64,000 nt of DNA from Argentina anserina (taxonomy: Eukaryota; Streptophyta; Magnoliopsida; Rosales; Rosaceae). Shown here in pieces: positions 11,850-24,862 of the stretch. The notes below the pieces were generated by a model, which was given only the letters and a program-made list of their open reading frames with translations, searched no databases and was not told the origin of the DNA. Position 1 is the stretch's first letter. Each line of letters starts with the position of its first letter. Both the position numbers and the translations under genes were made by a program. The stretch lies in contig NC_065875.1 in the NCBI RefSeq assembly GCF_933775445.1, positions 17,049,555 through 17,113,554 on the forward strand, given 5' to 3'.

Positions 11850-12228
11850 GAAATGAAAATCATGTATTTGATCATATTATAAATTACGCTATTTGTTTTT
11901 ATAAATTATTAATAGAGAAGTTTAGTTTTTTTTTTCTTGGCAACCAAAGGTGAGCATCTCCAACTAGCTAGTTCTCTATATATACAGTTTCTGATACATT
12001 CTATCATTCTATGCTCCAAATCTAGCAGTTCCCTAGCTAGTTTATAGGTTTCATCATTCTTTCCTAACATTTTCCTTGAGATTGTAGAGATTGTTGCAAA
12101 TATAGAGAATGTTGTTTTTTCTCTCTCACCACATTCCGATCCGGGGATCCGTATTTTAGGGGTAGTGTTTAGGGATCTATAGGAGAAAAAAAAAACCAAA
12201 ACTTTTAACATGCATGGAAAAAGTGTAA
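11850..12228. other. Spacer downstream of PR-10 gene 1
   Basis: AT-rich sequence with no recognised gene. It leads into the open segment broken by the copia element. Confidence 0.4.
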
Positions 12229-12336
12229 GATATATGGAAAGTGGAGACTGTGAGTTGCTCTCACATTTCTGTGAAACAAAAAAAGAACAACTTTCCTTCC
12301 TATGTCAACTTGCTGGGAAGCAAACAAGGCCTCAGT
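12229..12336 (+). pseudogene. Unidentified coding segment, left half (split by copia)
   Basis: The frame is open from 12229 to the LTR at 12337 and ends with NNFPSYVNLLGSKQGLS. If the 5-bp target duplication is removed, the frame continues in register with the open frame that starts at 17383 beyond the element. I do not recognise the protein. The reading as part of one gene rests on the matched phase and on both sides being open. Confidence 0.4.
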
Positions 12337-12657
12337 TGTTCAAGAACACTACTAGTTTGGTTGGTTCTCCTAGTTAAGTTTGGTGATAGAACATTGACTT
12401 TTTCAAAAGCATGTTTCCTGCTTTTCTGCCTTACATATACTGGTTTTTTCGGCTACTTCTGCATTTGCTCATCTTTGGTATGTTGCCTTGATTAAGGCAA
12501 CAGACGTATAGCTTCACTTTAGTTGTTAATAGCTCTACTTTGTCATTCTTGTAAAGTCTATATATTCTTGTATTTATCTCAATTGTAAAGTATCCAAGAA
12601 TATCAATAAAGAGAAAATCCTCTCAAACTCTCTGTGTTCTTGCTTATAAATTCTTCA
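12337..12657 (+). repeat. 5' LTR of copia copy 1
   Basis: Begins TGTTCAAGAACA and ends AAATTCTTCA directly before the initiator-tRNA primer site. It matches 17058-17377 and 61220-61546 over its length. Confidence 0.9.
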
Positions 12658-12740
12658 TGGTATCAGAGCAGGTCGATTAGTCGCATGCTTCTGCATATTT
12701 CATCTTGCTATTCCTTTGAAATCTCTGATTTAGTTTCATC

Positions 12741-13567
12741 ATGGTTGAATCTAAAGTTTCATCTGTGAATAATCAATCTAGATCCGCCACTGCTAACTCC
12801 GACTCTGATATCAACACCAGCCAGCATCTAACGCTTACCTTTCTCAATGAGGTCAACTATCACTCATGGTCGAGGGATATCATTCTTGCTCTTAGAGGCA
12901 AGTTTAGGCTCGGGTATATCAATGGATCCATATCCATGCATGAACCTTTCACTGGTGGTTATGATACATGGCTAGGAAGAGATCACCAAGTCATGTTCTG
13001 GCTGTGCAATTTAATGGAACCTCACATTGCTAAGATCTTCAACTACTCTGAATTTGCTACTATTCTCTGGAAGGCTTTGAAAGAAGATGTATGGAAATAT
13101 GAATAATGCAGCTAGGGTGTTTCAACTGAAGAAGGAGATTGTTGATATTCAGCAAGATGGTAACACATTTTCGAAGCACTTGGGAGCTCTCACCATCTTG
13201 TGGAATGAACTGAACCAGTTCAGGCCTCATACTATTGATCCCATCATACTTCTCAAGCATGCAAATGAAGACAAAGTTTTCCAACTCCTAGAAAGCTTGA
13301 ATTCCGATTATGAAGACATGAAAATTATCATTCTCATGAGTTCTGATTTTCTATCATTCACAAGTGTGTGATACTATTCATAGGGAAGAAGTGAGAAGGA
13401 AAGTTATGAACTCAGAAGCTAAAGCTACCAATCCTGAAGTCAAAGCTCGTGTTTCTAGTCATCAAGTTCTTGAAGCCAAGATGTTCAAGGGAAAGAAGCA
13501 AAATTTGGTGTGTGATCACTATGGTTCAACCACTCATGCCATTAAAACTTGTTGGATTCTCCATTGA
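12741..13567 (+). pseudogene. Copia gag (broken)
   Basis: Starts at the ATG at 12741. It shows the copia gag signature LNEVNYHSWSRDIILAL and GYINGSI, then helices with FSKHLGALTILWNELNQFRP, and the zinc-knuckle area CDHYGSTTHAIKTCW near 13510-13556 (CX2-3C-type, partly decayed). The frame changes near 13100 and 13370, giving three overlapping pieces. The next member at 61630 carries a similar but differently broken gag. Confidence 0.85.
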
Positions 13568-13871
13568 GAGCTAAAAGTCAAGTTCAGAAAGGGAGATGAA
13601 GAACAAAGCCACGATGTCCTCTGGTGATGGTTTCAAGGCTAAGGTGCCTATTACTTATGCTCCTCCTGGGATGATTGATTTCACCACTAATCCTACTGCC
13701 CTCCTCAATGATTTTGTCATGTATCTACAACAGAAGAACTAGAATGGTGATGTTGTAGCTTCTTCTAGTCATCACACTGCATTACTTGGTCATTTTGCTG
13801 GTTTCTTAGCTGATTTAGATCATTGTGCTACAAGTGATACTTCAGGTATTCTACAGGCTTTCACTACTGCT

Positions 13872-14123
13872 TTGGATATAAGTAATAAGTATGATTATTG
13901 GATTGTTGACTCTGGAGCCACTGATCATATGACTAATCAAATAGACAAACTTCAAAATTTTGAAAATTTTTCTTCTAGTGTTTCAGTTGCAAATGAAAAA
14001 TGTGCGACCATTAATGAAATAATCAAAGTCTTGTCTAGATCCATTAAGTCAGATGATTTATTTGTGCCATCTTTTCCTTTCAAATTGCTCTCTATTGGGA
14101 AAATTACTAATTTGTTGGATTGA
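13872..14123 (+). pseudogene. Copia protease (broken)
   Basis: Contains WIVDSGATDHMT, the copia aspartic protease active site (DSGA), and the downstream FKLLSIGK motif. The frame closes at 14121-14123. Confidence 0.8.
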
Positions 14124-14199
14124 TTTGTCATAGCCACCCCTGACAATGTGTTTGTTCATGACATTATCATTTAGTCTCTATTACTTCTTAATGGAGCTT

Positions 14200-15237
14200 T
14201 CTGCATCTAAACTCTTCAAGTTAGTTCAAGTCCTACTTCAAATTTTCCTCTTTAGCACAAGAGGCTAGCTCATCCATCTGACAAGATCCTGTCAATTTTG
14301 TTTCATAATTCTTGCAATGATCATACTCAATGTGATGTATGTCAGTACTCCAAGTTCACTAGGTTACTTTTGCTCAATCCTTGTCAAGAGCTAGTTATCC
14401 ATTTGAAATCATTCACTCAAACATTTGGGGTCCATTTTTGAAATATGTTGATGGTTTTAAATATTTTGTAACATTTGTTGATGATTTTACAAAGATTACT
14501 TGGTTATATGTTCTGAAAGTTAATATTAATTTTTTTAAGATGTTCTGTGATTTTCACAATTTGGTTAAGAATCAATATTCTTCAAAAATTCTGATTTTAA
14601 GATCAGATAATGGCTATGAGTATTTGTCCATCAAAATGAATTTTTTTAAAGCTCTAACTGAATAATGCATCAAACTAGTTGAATTGGAACTCCTCAGCAT
14701 AATGAGGTGTAGAAAGAAAAAATTGTGATATTTTGAATTGGAACTCCTCAACATAATGTTTCAAATGATATTCCTAAAAGGTTTTGGTCTTATGGTGTTC
14801 TTACTGCCACTTACTTGATTAATCGACTTCCAAGTCGAGTGCTTGGATTTAAATCACCTACGGAAGTGATGAAAGACAAGAAAATTTATTTATCTCATCT
14901 TAGAATATTTGGTTGTGTGTGCTTTGCTAATATTCAATCTTATAAAAGAGATAAGTTAGATCCAAGAGCTGTCAAATGTGTTTTTTTTTGTTATTCCTCT
15001 ACTCAAAAAGGCTGCAGATATTATGACCCTACAACAAAAATCATCATTTCTAGAGATGTTAGATTTGAAGAAAATATTCCATATTCATTACTCAAAATTG
15101 GTAAAGATGGTAAGGGGAAGCAGTATGAAGATTTAACTCCAGTGGTCATGTTTGATAATTTGACTACTGATAAAGTTAATTCCACCACTATCCCTGAAAC
15201 TCAATCTAGTACTATCATTGATCAAGATCTTCAGTAA
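14200..15237 (+). pseudogene. Copia integrase (broken)
   Basis: Pieces in several frames: the pre-integrase region with CNDHTQCDVCQYSKFTRL-like residues (about 14310-14370), the core with SYPFEIIHSNIWGP and FVDDFTKITWLY (14381-14520) and LRSDNGYEYL (about 14590-14625), and the copia-specific INRLPSRVLGFKSP-EV and LRIFGCVCFANI stretch (14815-14940). A short internal duplication (WNSST--N) of about 60 bases is visible near 14680-14760. Not functional. Confidence 0.8.
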
Positions 15238-15573
15238 CTTGTTCAAGATTTCTCTTCTGAATTGTTTGACAATGATGCTAAAGTAGCTGCTCATCGAGAA
15301 CCTACTATTTTTGAAAAAGATGGTGTTCAAGCCAACCCTGCAGAATATGTTGATGTTCAAAATATTGCTCCTATAAGGAATCCTAGTTGGACTAGGAGAA
15401 GACCTGCAAAGTTCAAGGACTTTGTTCTTATGACATCTAAAGTCTAAACACTCCATGACCAATTCCTGCTCATATAAAATATTTTCCAATCACCATATTG
15501 CTTTTCTAAACAGTATTGATGATGTTGTAAAGCCTTTGAGGAAGCCAATTTACATTTTGATTGGAGGTCTGCT

Positions 15574-16395
15574 ATGACAGATGAATTATTTTCTCTTCAT
15601 ACCAACAATACATGGTCAGTTGTAGAGTTACCTCCTAGAAAAAAGGTTGTGAGTTGTCCATGGATTTATAAGACAAAATTTCATGTTGATGGAAGAATTG
15701 AGAGAAAAAAAGCTAGATTGGTGGCGCAAAGGTTTACTCAGACCTATTGCGTTGACTGTAAGGAGACATTTGCCCTTGTAGAAAAAATGAGTATTGATCA
15801 GGTACTTCTATCAATTGCAGTTAACAAGGCTGGGAGTTTACATCAAATAGATGTAAAAAAAATGTCTTCTTGCATGAAGATTTGGAAGAGAAAAGTGTAT
15901 ATGAAGCTGTTTCCTGGTCAACTTGATTCTGCATATCCAAAACTTGTCTGCAGACTTCACAAGGCTATTTATGGTTTGAAACAGTCCTCTCGAGCTTGTA
16001 TGCAAAATTAAGCTCAGTGTTGAAAATAAATTGGTTTCTTAAGCTACAATGTTGATTCTTCTATGTTTGTCAAAAATAGAGCTGAGGGAAAATTGGTTGT
16101 GCTCATTTACGTAGATGATCTGATCATAACTGGAGACAATCCTTTAGAAATTGTAGATTTAGAGCTTGCTCTCAAGAAAAATTTGCCATCAAAGATCTTG
16201 GCCATCTCAAGTATTTTTTTTGGCATAGAAATGACATCTTCTCATAAAGGGTTATTTCTCAATCAAGGAAAATACATTCTTGATTTGTTGAAGGACGTGA
16301 AAATACTTGACTGCAAGCCTACTCGCAATCCATTGTCTACTAAATTTCAGCTTGAGTGCTCAAGATCTCTGCTTTTTTATACCAGTTACTATTAG
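15574..16395 (+). pseudogene. Copia reverse transcriptase (broken)
   Basis: Shows NNTWSVVELPP, CPWIYKTKF, KARLVAQRFTQ and DVKK in one frame (15574-16011), then LIYVDDLIITGD, the copia RT active site YVDD, in the next open piece (16063-16395). The join at 16012-16062 contains stops. Confidence 0.85.
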
Positions 16396-16540
16396 AGGTT
16401 GGTTGGGAAATTAATTTATCTCACCATTATTATACTTGATATAACTTATAGTGTATGAGTCAATTCATACATGCTCCTATTACTGATCATTTAAGTATAG
16501 TGAAAAGGATTTTGAGGTACTTAAAAAGTTCAGTAGAGGC

Positions 16541-17050
16541 TTGTTACTCAAGAACAATGGTAATACTGATATTGGTGGTTTTGTTGATGTTGATTGGGAT
16601 AGTAATATGTTAGACAAGAAGAGTACAACCGGCTTCTGCACTCTTGTTGGTGGTAACATGGTTACATGGAAGAGTAGGAAAGAATCAGTGGTTGGTAGGT
16701 CCAATGCAGAAGTTGAGTATCGCGTCATGGCTTCAGCTGCTTGTTAATTAATTTGGCTTAAAGGTCTTCTTGCTGATTTTAGTTTTCCAGTTTCTAAACC
16801 TCTTACTCTTCACTGTGACAATCAAGCTGCTATGCATATTGCCTCTAATCCAGTGTTTCATGAAAGAACAAAACACACTGAGTTCGATTGTCAGTATATT
16901 CGCAATCAAGTACAAAGCAAAGTGATTGACACTATCTATACTCGCAGCCATGATCAGTTAACTAACATTTTCACCAAACCATTCCCTATTATTCCATTCT
17001 TGAACATTTTATTTAAGATTGGTTCCATTAATCTTCTAGAACCAGCTTGA
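16541..17050 (+). pseudogene. Copia RNase H (broken)
   Basis: Contains GFVDVDWDSNMLDKKSTTGFC, the copia RNase H signature, with TWKSRKESVVGRSNAEVEYR, then HCDNQAAMHIASNPVFHERTKH after a stop near 16746. Ends just before the purine tract and 3' LTR. Confidence 0.85.
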
Positions 17051-17057
17051 GGAGGAG

Positions 17058-17377
17058 TGTTGAAGAACATTATACTAGTTTGGTTCTCATAGTTCAATTT
17101 GGTGATGGAACATTGACTTTTCCAGAAGACATGTTGCTTGCTTTTCTGCCTCTACATATATTGGTTTTTTCGGCTACTTCTGCATTTGCTCATCTTTGGT
17201 TTGTTGCCTTAATCTTGGCAACAGACACATAGCTTCACTTTAGTTGTTAATAGCTTTACTTTGTCATTCTTGTAAAGTCTATATATTCTTGTATTCATCT
17301 CAATTGTAAATTATTCAAGAATATCAATCAAGAGAAATCCTCTCAAACTCTCTATGTTCTTGCTCATAAATGTTTCA
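17058..17377 (+). repeat. 3' LTR of copia copy 1
   Basis: Begins TGTTGAAGAAC after the purine tract and ends ATGTTTCA. Pairs with 12337-12657. Confidence 0.9.
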
Positions 17378-17595
17378 TCAACGTGATGCCATATGTTGAT
17401 ACGTATTTGATTTCAGTGGCCAAATGTTTGTCCACCGGGAAGTTTCAATTGATCTTACCCGAGGCAAAAATAGTTCTACAACAGCCCCCAATTTTAGAGC
17501 TATACCATCAACAATTGTTCCAGAGGCAAAAGTTGGAAACAAGAGAAGAAGCATCATCAGTCGGAAACGCAGGTGTATGTGGTAGTCAAATTTGA
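17378..17595 (+). pseudogene. Unidentified coding segment, right half (split by copia)
   Basis: Open frame of about 70 codons containing MPYVDTYLISVAKC and LPEAKIVLQQPPILELYHQQ. It follows the copia 3' LTR directly and is in phase with the open segment 12229-12336 on the other side. It could be an exon or a captured gene fragment. I do not recognise the family. Confidence 0.4.
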
Positions 17596-17667
17596 CGACT
17601 GGGCATAAAATTAAATGAAATTAAATGAAATTAGGTGAAAATGAATTCTAATTAACATCAAACCTTC

Positions 17668-17910
17668 GCCATGGTTGCCATTATTGATTTACTAAAGCTT
17701 TTTCAAGTGTTGAACGCGTATGTAAAACGAAGCTTCAAATATGAATCGACTTAATGTACGTATGCAGCCACCTTCTAAGTTTGTTAAATTGTAATCTTGC
17801 TTTTAAGCTACTTGTGCTCACATCAACCATTGACAAAGTATTTAATTTATGGGTAATCAACTGGTTTCTATTAAGTTTTAACTTCTAACATGTGCACTAA
17901 TGGTGTGGTC
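17668..17910 (+). repeat. Distal part of PR-10 duplication block, copy 2
   Basis: Aligns with 8916-9140. The alignment stops at 17910, where a hAT-like terminus starts, and picks up again at 27921. Confidence 0.6.
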
Positions 17911-18484
17911 CAAGGGCGGAGCCATTCACATGGCCGCTTGGGCTGCAGCCCATAGAACATTTTAGCCCCAAAACCCTAGGTATATATATAGCAATACAAT
18001 AGCCCATAGAAAAAAAAAAGACTGAGAGACACAAGCAGCCACGCGTTTGCTCTTCACTGTGAATGTGTTTTGGGTTTTCTACTTCACTTATCAATCACAC
18101 TCATGGAGTTATGGGTGAAATCTGAAACATCTCCTAGTGTCCTATATTAGACTATTGTCTACTCTTATTCCAGATTGAATGATAAATTTGGAGGTAATGA
18201 TTCAATTTGAGTTTTAGGGTTTTTCAATTCTCTTCATCAGTTCATCTATGCAATATTTCAATTTTTATATTTGCCGATCATCTTCTTAAGGTTGCATTTG
18301 GGGGGGGGGGGGGCTTTTTAGCTCTCCTGCTTAAAAGCAATTGACAGAAAACTGTTTGGTAACTCTACCTCCACCCAGCTTCTAAGAAAAGCCCCGACTT
18401 TTTCCCTTAAAAACAGAAGTAAGGTCCCCCTCCTTTTGGAAGCTGCAACCCGCTTCTGCACTGTAGTGGGAGAACTGTAGTTAA

Positions 18485-19024
18485 ATGAAAATTTTAAATA
18501 CCAGCCATTGCCCTCACTCTCTAGGACGAATTACACATATGAGCCATAAACCCTACTTTGTTTCCTACGCCGTTCTCTCCACACAATTGAACACAGACGC
18601 AAAACATTGTTGTAGATGGAAGCCATTGGAGGAAGAGCTTGATGACATGGCACGTGACATAGAGATGGATGTACATCTGGAGTTATTTAACCAAGCACAT
18701 TTTTCTCTTAGAGGCGTTATAGAACGTACATTTGGAGTTTGGAAAAAGAAATGGAAGGTTTTAAGGAATATGCAAGGTTATTCATTTTCAAAGCAAGTGA
18801 AGATTGTTATTGCAACTATAACGCTTCATAATTATATACGTAGATATAGAAATCGTGATAGACATTTTGTCCGTATTGGAGAAAGACCTTATGACATGGC
18901 ACATGACATAGAGATGGATGATGATGCACAAGAACAACATCATGCTCATGGTGGTGTACAAGAAATAGAAAGAATAAGGAATAGCATCACTCAAATCTTG
19001 ATGAGTGCCCGCAATGCTTGTTAA
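18485..19024 (+). pseudogene. PIF/Harbinger transposase C-terminal fragment
   Basis: The 179-residue frame contains LRGVIERTFGVWKKKWKVLR (about residues 75-94) and VKIVIATITLHNYIRRYR, the C-terminal part of the DDE_Tnp_4 fold. Glu80 in VIERTFG corresponds to the third acidic catalytic residue; the region with the first two Asp residues is missing. The motif DMARDIEMD near residue 54 recurs as DMAHDIEMD near 136, so the N-terminal third looks like a rearranged copy of the tail. A poly-G run and a CTGTTTGGTAAC motif lie upstream (18300-18365). Full-length transposases have about 350-450 residues, so this is non-functional. Confidence 0.75.
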
Positions 19025-19278
19025 TGTATAATTTTGTAGTAATGATGTCAATGAAACTCAATGGTTATTTGCAAACAATAATTTAAAATTATGAATTCAC
19101 CATAATAATTAGTAATGAATTATATTTAGAAATAATTTCATATAAGCATAATAAAGATAAAAATTAAAATTAATAGGTATTACTATTCAAATAAAGTTAA
19201 AACTTATTTCATGACCAAATTGGTCATTTATAGATAAAAAGTATAAGCCAGTTTTGAGTTTATCAAATACTTTATCAT

Positions 19279-19490
19279 TGTTGAAGGAAAAACACTATTA
19301 GTGTGCCTTCGTTAAAGCAAATAAATGAATAAGTTAATGACTTTTATGGTCAACAGATGTAACGGATCAATCACCATTATGTAGCCTTAATTGTCATTGT
19401 AATTACCATTTATTTCTATTGTAATCTTAACCCCCATATAAAGGGGATTATCAATGAGATGAGTAGATTCATTATATTTTCTCTACAACA
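19279..19490 (+). repeat. 5' LTR of the 19.3-24.9 kb element
   Basis: TGTTGAAGGAAAAAC...CTCTACAACA, followed by the primer site. A TATA-like ATATAAAGG lies near 19436-19444. Confidence 0.88.
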
Positions 19491-22400
19491 CGTTATCAGC
19501 ACGTTTGCTTTGGATTTGAGTTTTAACCAAAGAAAATAACACGAAAACCTAGATCGAAACCATAGCTTCGGCCAAAAAGAATTTTTGTAGAAGAAGATGA
19601 AGAAGGCAAAAAGCACCCAGATTTCTTATCAGGGCACCCACATTCTTCTTTGTTCTCACCGTCGGCACCCTTCCACCGCCGCTCCCCTCCATCGTCGCCT
19701 CGAATTCGACCCAAGAACATAAAGAAATATGTTTACCTATTTCTAGTATAATTGACAAGGTAATTTAAATTATTACATGAATCATATTTTCTATTCACTT
19801 AATTTACATGGAAATTATGATTAAATGGGACCTAATCATTTAATTTACTATTTAACTATTTACTACTCTATGTGGTGAATTAGTAAATTAGTATTCGTTA
19901 TATGATTAAATGTGACCTAATCATATAATTCTAATTGTTTTGTATGTAACGTATCACTTGCACTATGACGATTAATGCGATGCGTGAAAAGCAACCACAA
20001 TTACATGCAGTTATTTGGCAAATTTACAAATCTGACGACGTTTGACTCAGATCTGCGGTTGCAGACCTCGACCCGGCGACTCCTAAATCGGATCCGTCGA
20101 CCCGACCCGACCCATGAAAAAAAAAGGTTTTTACCTCTGGTTATTAAAAAAATACCTCTTATGGTAAACAGTTAAAGATGATTATTTTATTACTTTTACC
20201 GCTGAGTGAATCATATTTACTATTCATTGTTACTGATCTCAATTTAACAACTACTGTGTAAATGGTAAATGTGCAATCCACTTTACTTTTTATACATTAT
20301 TTATTACCTTTATTGAATAAGGTAAATTAAAATCAAATGCAATTTCATTACATATAATTAAAGTGACTAATCATACAAGTGTTGTTGTTTTTTGCATGTG
20401 ATTTATTTATAACCATGTGACGAGCAACATGGAATCATGAGATCAATAATCGCTTAAATATGCAGTTTATTTGGAAAACTGACAAGTAAGATCTAAATTA
20501 GTATTGTCGATTTTATTGCATTTCATTCATATAAATGAAATTATATATGTTATATGAGTAAAGTACTCTCTAAATATTATTCATGTTATATGCTATGCTT
20601 TTTATCAAAATTTAATTACTTAGCATGTCATTAAATCGTGATGCTATGATTTAAATTTTTAAGCATTATATATTTATACATGGTCATTGGCATGTATTAT
20701 GAATACGATAATTGCCTAAGTTTTGTAAATTACTTAACCATGTTAAATGATATGCTCTATTTATTGCATATGCTATAATTTTTATAATTATGTTATTTAG
20801 CATATGATATGAGCATTGTCATGATAACGAAATTTCATGATAATTTTATAATTCAAAAACAAAGAGAGGACAAACATATTCTTGTGATAAAATATTTTAA
20901 TGAAGCATCGAAAAATACGACCATTTCAATTCTTGGTCTTACAATCCGATTTGTATTTCTTAGAAATTAATTAAATTGTATATTTTTACTGTGATAAAGC
21001 AACTTCATAAAGATCCAAAGTGGTCATAATGTATTTTGTTATGTTTAATTTTCGTGTAAGTCTATTTAGAATTTTAGACTGCGAAACTAATAAGTCGCGT
21101 ACTCTATTTACAGTTGGTTAAACCAACACAACATATATTGGACTCTAAAAAAATTTGAGTACCGACATTCCCTACAAGCCAACTAAGGCTCAACCATGAT
21201 CAAATTATACAATCATGTTTTCCTACACGTAACTTGGAAGCATATTTAAAATCTTGAATGACAAAGAAATGTCTCTCAAGACAAAGAAATGTCTTTAAAA
21301 AAAAATAGAAAAAATTCTCAGAACGAACTATGAATAATAATGAAGAAATAACCCTAAAGCAAAGGGCAAATATTATGAACATGTAGGTTCATACAAACCG
21401 ATCCATGACAATTGATAACAATGTACCGTTTAAAAAATGCATAGGGGATATGATATGAGCAATGGAATGCCCTCTTACAAAAAGAGTATAAAATAATGAG
21501 AGTACGACAATTTGAAGAAAAAAATATTCAATATCAAACTACGAGGAGAAAACTCTTCAATTTAAGAGCGATACAAATCTATGTCAATTCAAAATGTTTC
21601 AGACTTCGATTACAATATGTCACTAATTTTCCAAGATATAATTATAATGGCTATTATATATGCCTAAAATTTCGGTATTCCAAGATATTCCATTTTCATG
21701 TCATACCTATATACTTCATTGGCACTTTATGTAACAAGGGTCAACAAGAGACAATCGAACCCTCATACGTTTTAAATGTTTTTATATCAACGACTTTTTC
21801 ATGTGAAATGAATAAGTGATATTACAGTTTATTTCCTTTGCACTATCTTTAATGACTGTGAATGTAACCGAGTATTAGAGAAGTTCATAAGTCCATTTAT
21901 CAAATATATAGGAAATTACTTATCCAACAACGTCAAAAGAAATTGACCTTCGGGATTTTAACATATTTGGGTTTTGACACGATTTACTGGGATACCCAGG
22001 TCGTGATATGTGTGTCTATATATTATATAGGAGTTACACCAGGACACTAATATTTTAGAAAAATAGAAGTAAGAACAACAAAAACAAAGAACTGTGAAAA
22101 TCCTTACAATATAATTTAATGGAGGAATTGATGATGTGATTTCATTCCCATATTTCGTCGCTCCCCTAAGACGGAACCGTGAAATGTTTGATGCACAAGT
22201 ATATGCACTAACACCATATTATGCTTCTTATATCTATTGTGATTAGGTATGTAAAGCTAATCATTCAAATCTTATCGAGCTCTTAAAGAAATTTGGATTG
22301 AGATCATCCTATGCAACGGACATGTATTGTCACTATGTTTAAGGATTGAATCAAAAAAAATTTATGTGGATTAATTCAAGCAACTTGCGGACACTTTAAA

Positions 22401-24650
22401 TAATTTATGATATTGGTTGATGTGTCGACACGCTGGTCACGTGTCATCATATCATTCACTACTAAATCTAATATTACTTATGCTAGTTACAAACTCACTT
22501 GGTCTCACGGAAAATGACTAAAATACTAGTCTTGATATTGGTAAATGGTAATACACACCAATCTTTCCGTTTAGGGTAATGTAATTTTTGCATAAACAAC
22601 TTATTACTCACTAGTTTTTGGATATCACCTTAATCATTGTAAAAGAAATTACAATCGATAACATCAAAGGATCGAAATACTTGAGCTCGCTAGGATTGAC
22701 ACAGATCTACAATCCTTGAGCTCAACTAGATTAACCTACGTGCCAAATTGCGACGCCACATCGCATAATGGTGAAGCCAACTAATGTGAATATATGTTCT
22801 TACTGGAGACGAGCATCCAGATAGTCCGCTATATTGCAACTTTGACAAGCGATCTCTTTTTCCACTAGATATGTATCACTTTCATGAGACAATATTCCCG
22901 TCATTAGGGGGAGATAAGAATAAAGAATGTTCAAGTGGAACGACATGAATTGTCGTGGTTTATCCCCACTGTGTCTCATTTTGATCCTCACTATTGCACA
23001 AGTGATGAGATCACAGATATTAGCTGCAAATAGGCTTGCAAGGTTCAAGGTCCTAAGAAGAGGACATGACGCCACCCAAAAGGAATTGGGCATTGCGTTG
23101 CCACCATAGATGGTGGCATGTTGGCACCATAAAGTGGCATAAATGGTGTCACAAGCCGTGGCTCTTCAAGGAAGAGGGGGAGACCACCTTATGTTCGATA
23201 TATACTCGATTAAAGGAAAAAAGTGAGTTTGGCACAATTGGATCCATTGATCCATAATCTCAAATCCGCCTCATAAGAATTCTTGGATTTTGGTTATCAC
23301 TGGGGGACGCCTCAGATGTTAGAACAAATCCTTGAATATATAGAGATCTCTACCAAATACAAACCACATGAGGATGTAGGATATTGAGTCTTCATATTGA
23401 ACCATACTTCGTTGAGAAATAACAACGTAGTAATTTTGGCCCAATGGAAAGAAGTGATCCAGCATGAACTAAAGTTCACTAACAAAGAGATAGGTATTTT
23501 GGCCACGTGAAGCCGACACCGCAAGTGTAAACCCTATCATATATCTTTGTTAGGATGCGTATGAGAATTAAGAATATAGACTCACTTTATGGCGCGAGGT
23601 CTCTCACAAACGCACTGGAATCGACTACGAGGAAATATTCTTTTGTAATGGACCATAAAGAGATATTCTCGTAATGGAAGTCATTGTACTCCACTACCTT
23701 ATTAGTTTGGTAGATTCTGAAAAATTGACAAATGCAGCTTATGAATGGTGAAATAAGGTATCTCTTTGGAGATCGAAATTAATAGATATACATGAAAGTC
23801 ATAGAACAAACTTTATCCACCCAAGAAATGGTTCTAGATCACGTAGCGTTACAAAAGGAATTGAAACGTTCACGAAGTAAAATACTTGATTATGAATAGG
23901 GATCAGATGTGTTACGTCATTGCGTATTCAATATGGATTTGCAGTCTTTTGATGAACTAAAAAGATGTCGTCATTACAAATCCTAAGTCGAGAATGAAAA
24001 AGATCATTGGGAAGACATAATCTCAAAATGGATCTTGAGGACTATAATATTGATGATTAACCATCAATCGGCTTTTAAGCACTCTAAATGTTAAAAGTGA
24101 GGCTTCCATAACTCCCATGATCAGTCAAAGTCTTTAAAGATATATCCGTTTTCGTCTAAATAAAAGATGACGAATAAGTGTCAGGAAATGAGATTCCCTA
24201 TACAAGTGCAAAGACGCATTATTGCACTTAATACAATATACTTGACTCAACCTCTCATTCGTTGTATAGCTTAGCGCCCACGCAACAACAATACCTAAAG
24301 GTTTAGGTTTATAGTCCCTATAAAGAAAAGAGAAAACGACATTATTAGAATGAATTGTATTCATGTCGTTACACATTTGGCGTAAAGAAATACGTACCAA
24401 ATAAGATGCATCATTAAATATGCAAAAGTTATCAAAACTCTCATGATTAATGTAAAGATCAGGGGGAGGTGCAGACATCAGGGGGAGTCTAGCACATATA
24501 TGTTAATCTTAAATGTAATAGGTGTGTTATGCTCTTTTCTCCTTCGACCAAGGTTTTATTTTCTCCCATTGGGTTTTGTTACTTTGCAAGGTTTTTAATG
24601 AGGCAACATCTTATGCACCATTATATCTTTAAACTCGGCACAAGGGGGAG

Positions 24651-24862
24651 TGTTGAAGGAAAAACACTATTAGTGTGCCTTCGTTAAAGCAAATAAAGAA
24701 ATAAGTTAATGACGTTTATAGTCAACGGATGTAACGGATCAATCACCATTATGTAGCCTTAATTGCCATTGTAATTACCATTTATTTCTATTGTAATCTT
24801 GACCCCTATATAAAGGGGATTATCAATGAGATGAGTAGATTTATTCTATTTTCTCTACAACA
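24651..24862 (+). repeat. 3' LTR of the 19.3-24.9 kb element
   Basis: Starts directly after CAAGGGGGAG and ends CTCTACAACA. Pairs with 19279-19490. Confidence 0.88.

Larger units (their letters stand above)
12337..17377 (+). mobile_element. Ty1/copia LTR retrotransposon, degenerate, copy 1
   Basis: LTRs at 12337-12657 (321 bp) and 17058-17377 (320 bp) are roughly 90 percent identical by eye and run TGTT...TTCA. The primer site TGGTATCAGAGC lies at 12658-12669 and the purine tract GAGGAGGAG at 17049-17057. Internal order gag, protease, integrase, RT, RNase H is that of Ty1/copia. Many stops and frameshifts make it inactive. The flanking 5-mers TCAGT and TCAAC match only in part. A second family member lies at 61220 onward. 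Confidence 0.93.

Noticed and set aside
21496..21819. 107-codon frame inside the 19.3-24.9 kb element
   Set aside because: No copia motif or other recognisable content, and the surrounding interior is decayed.
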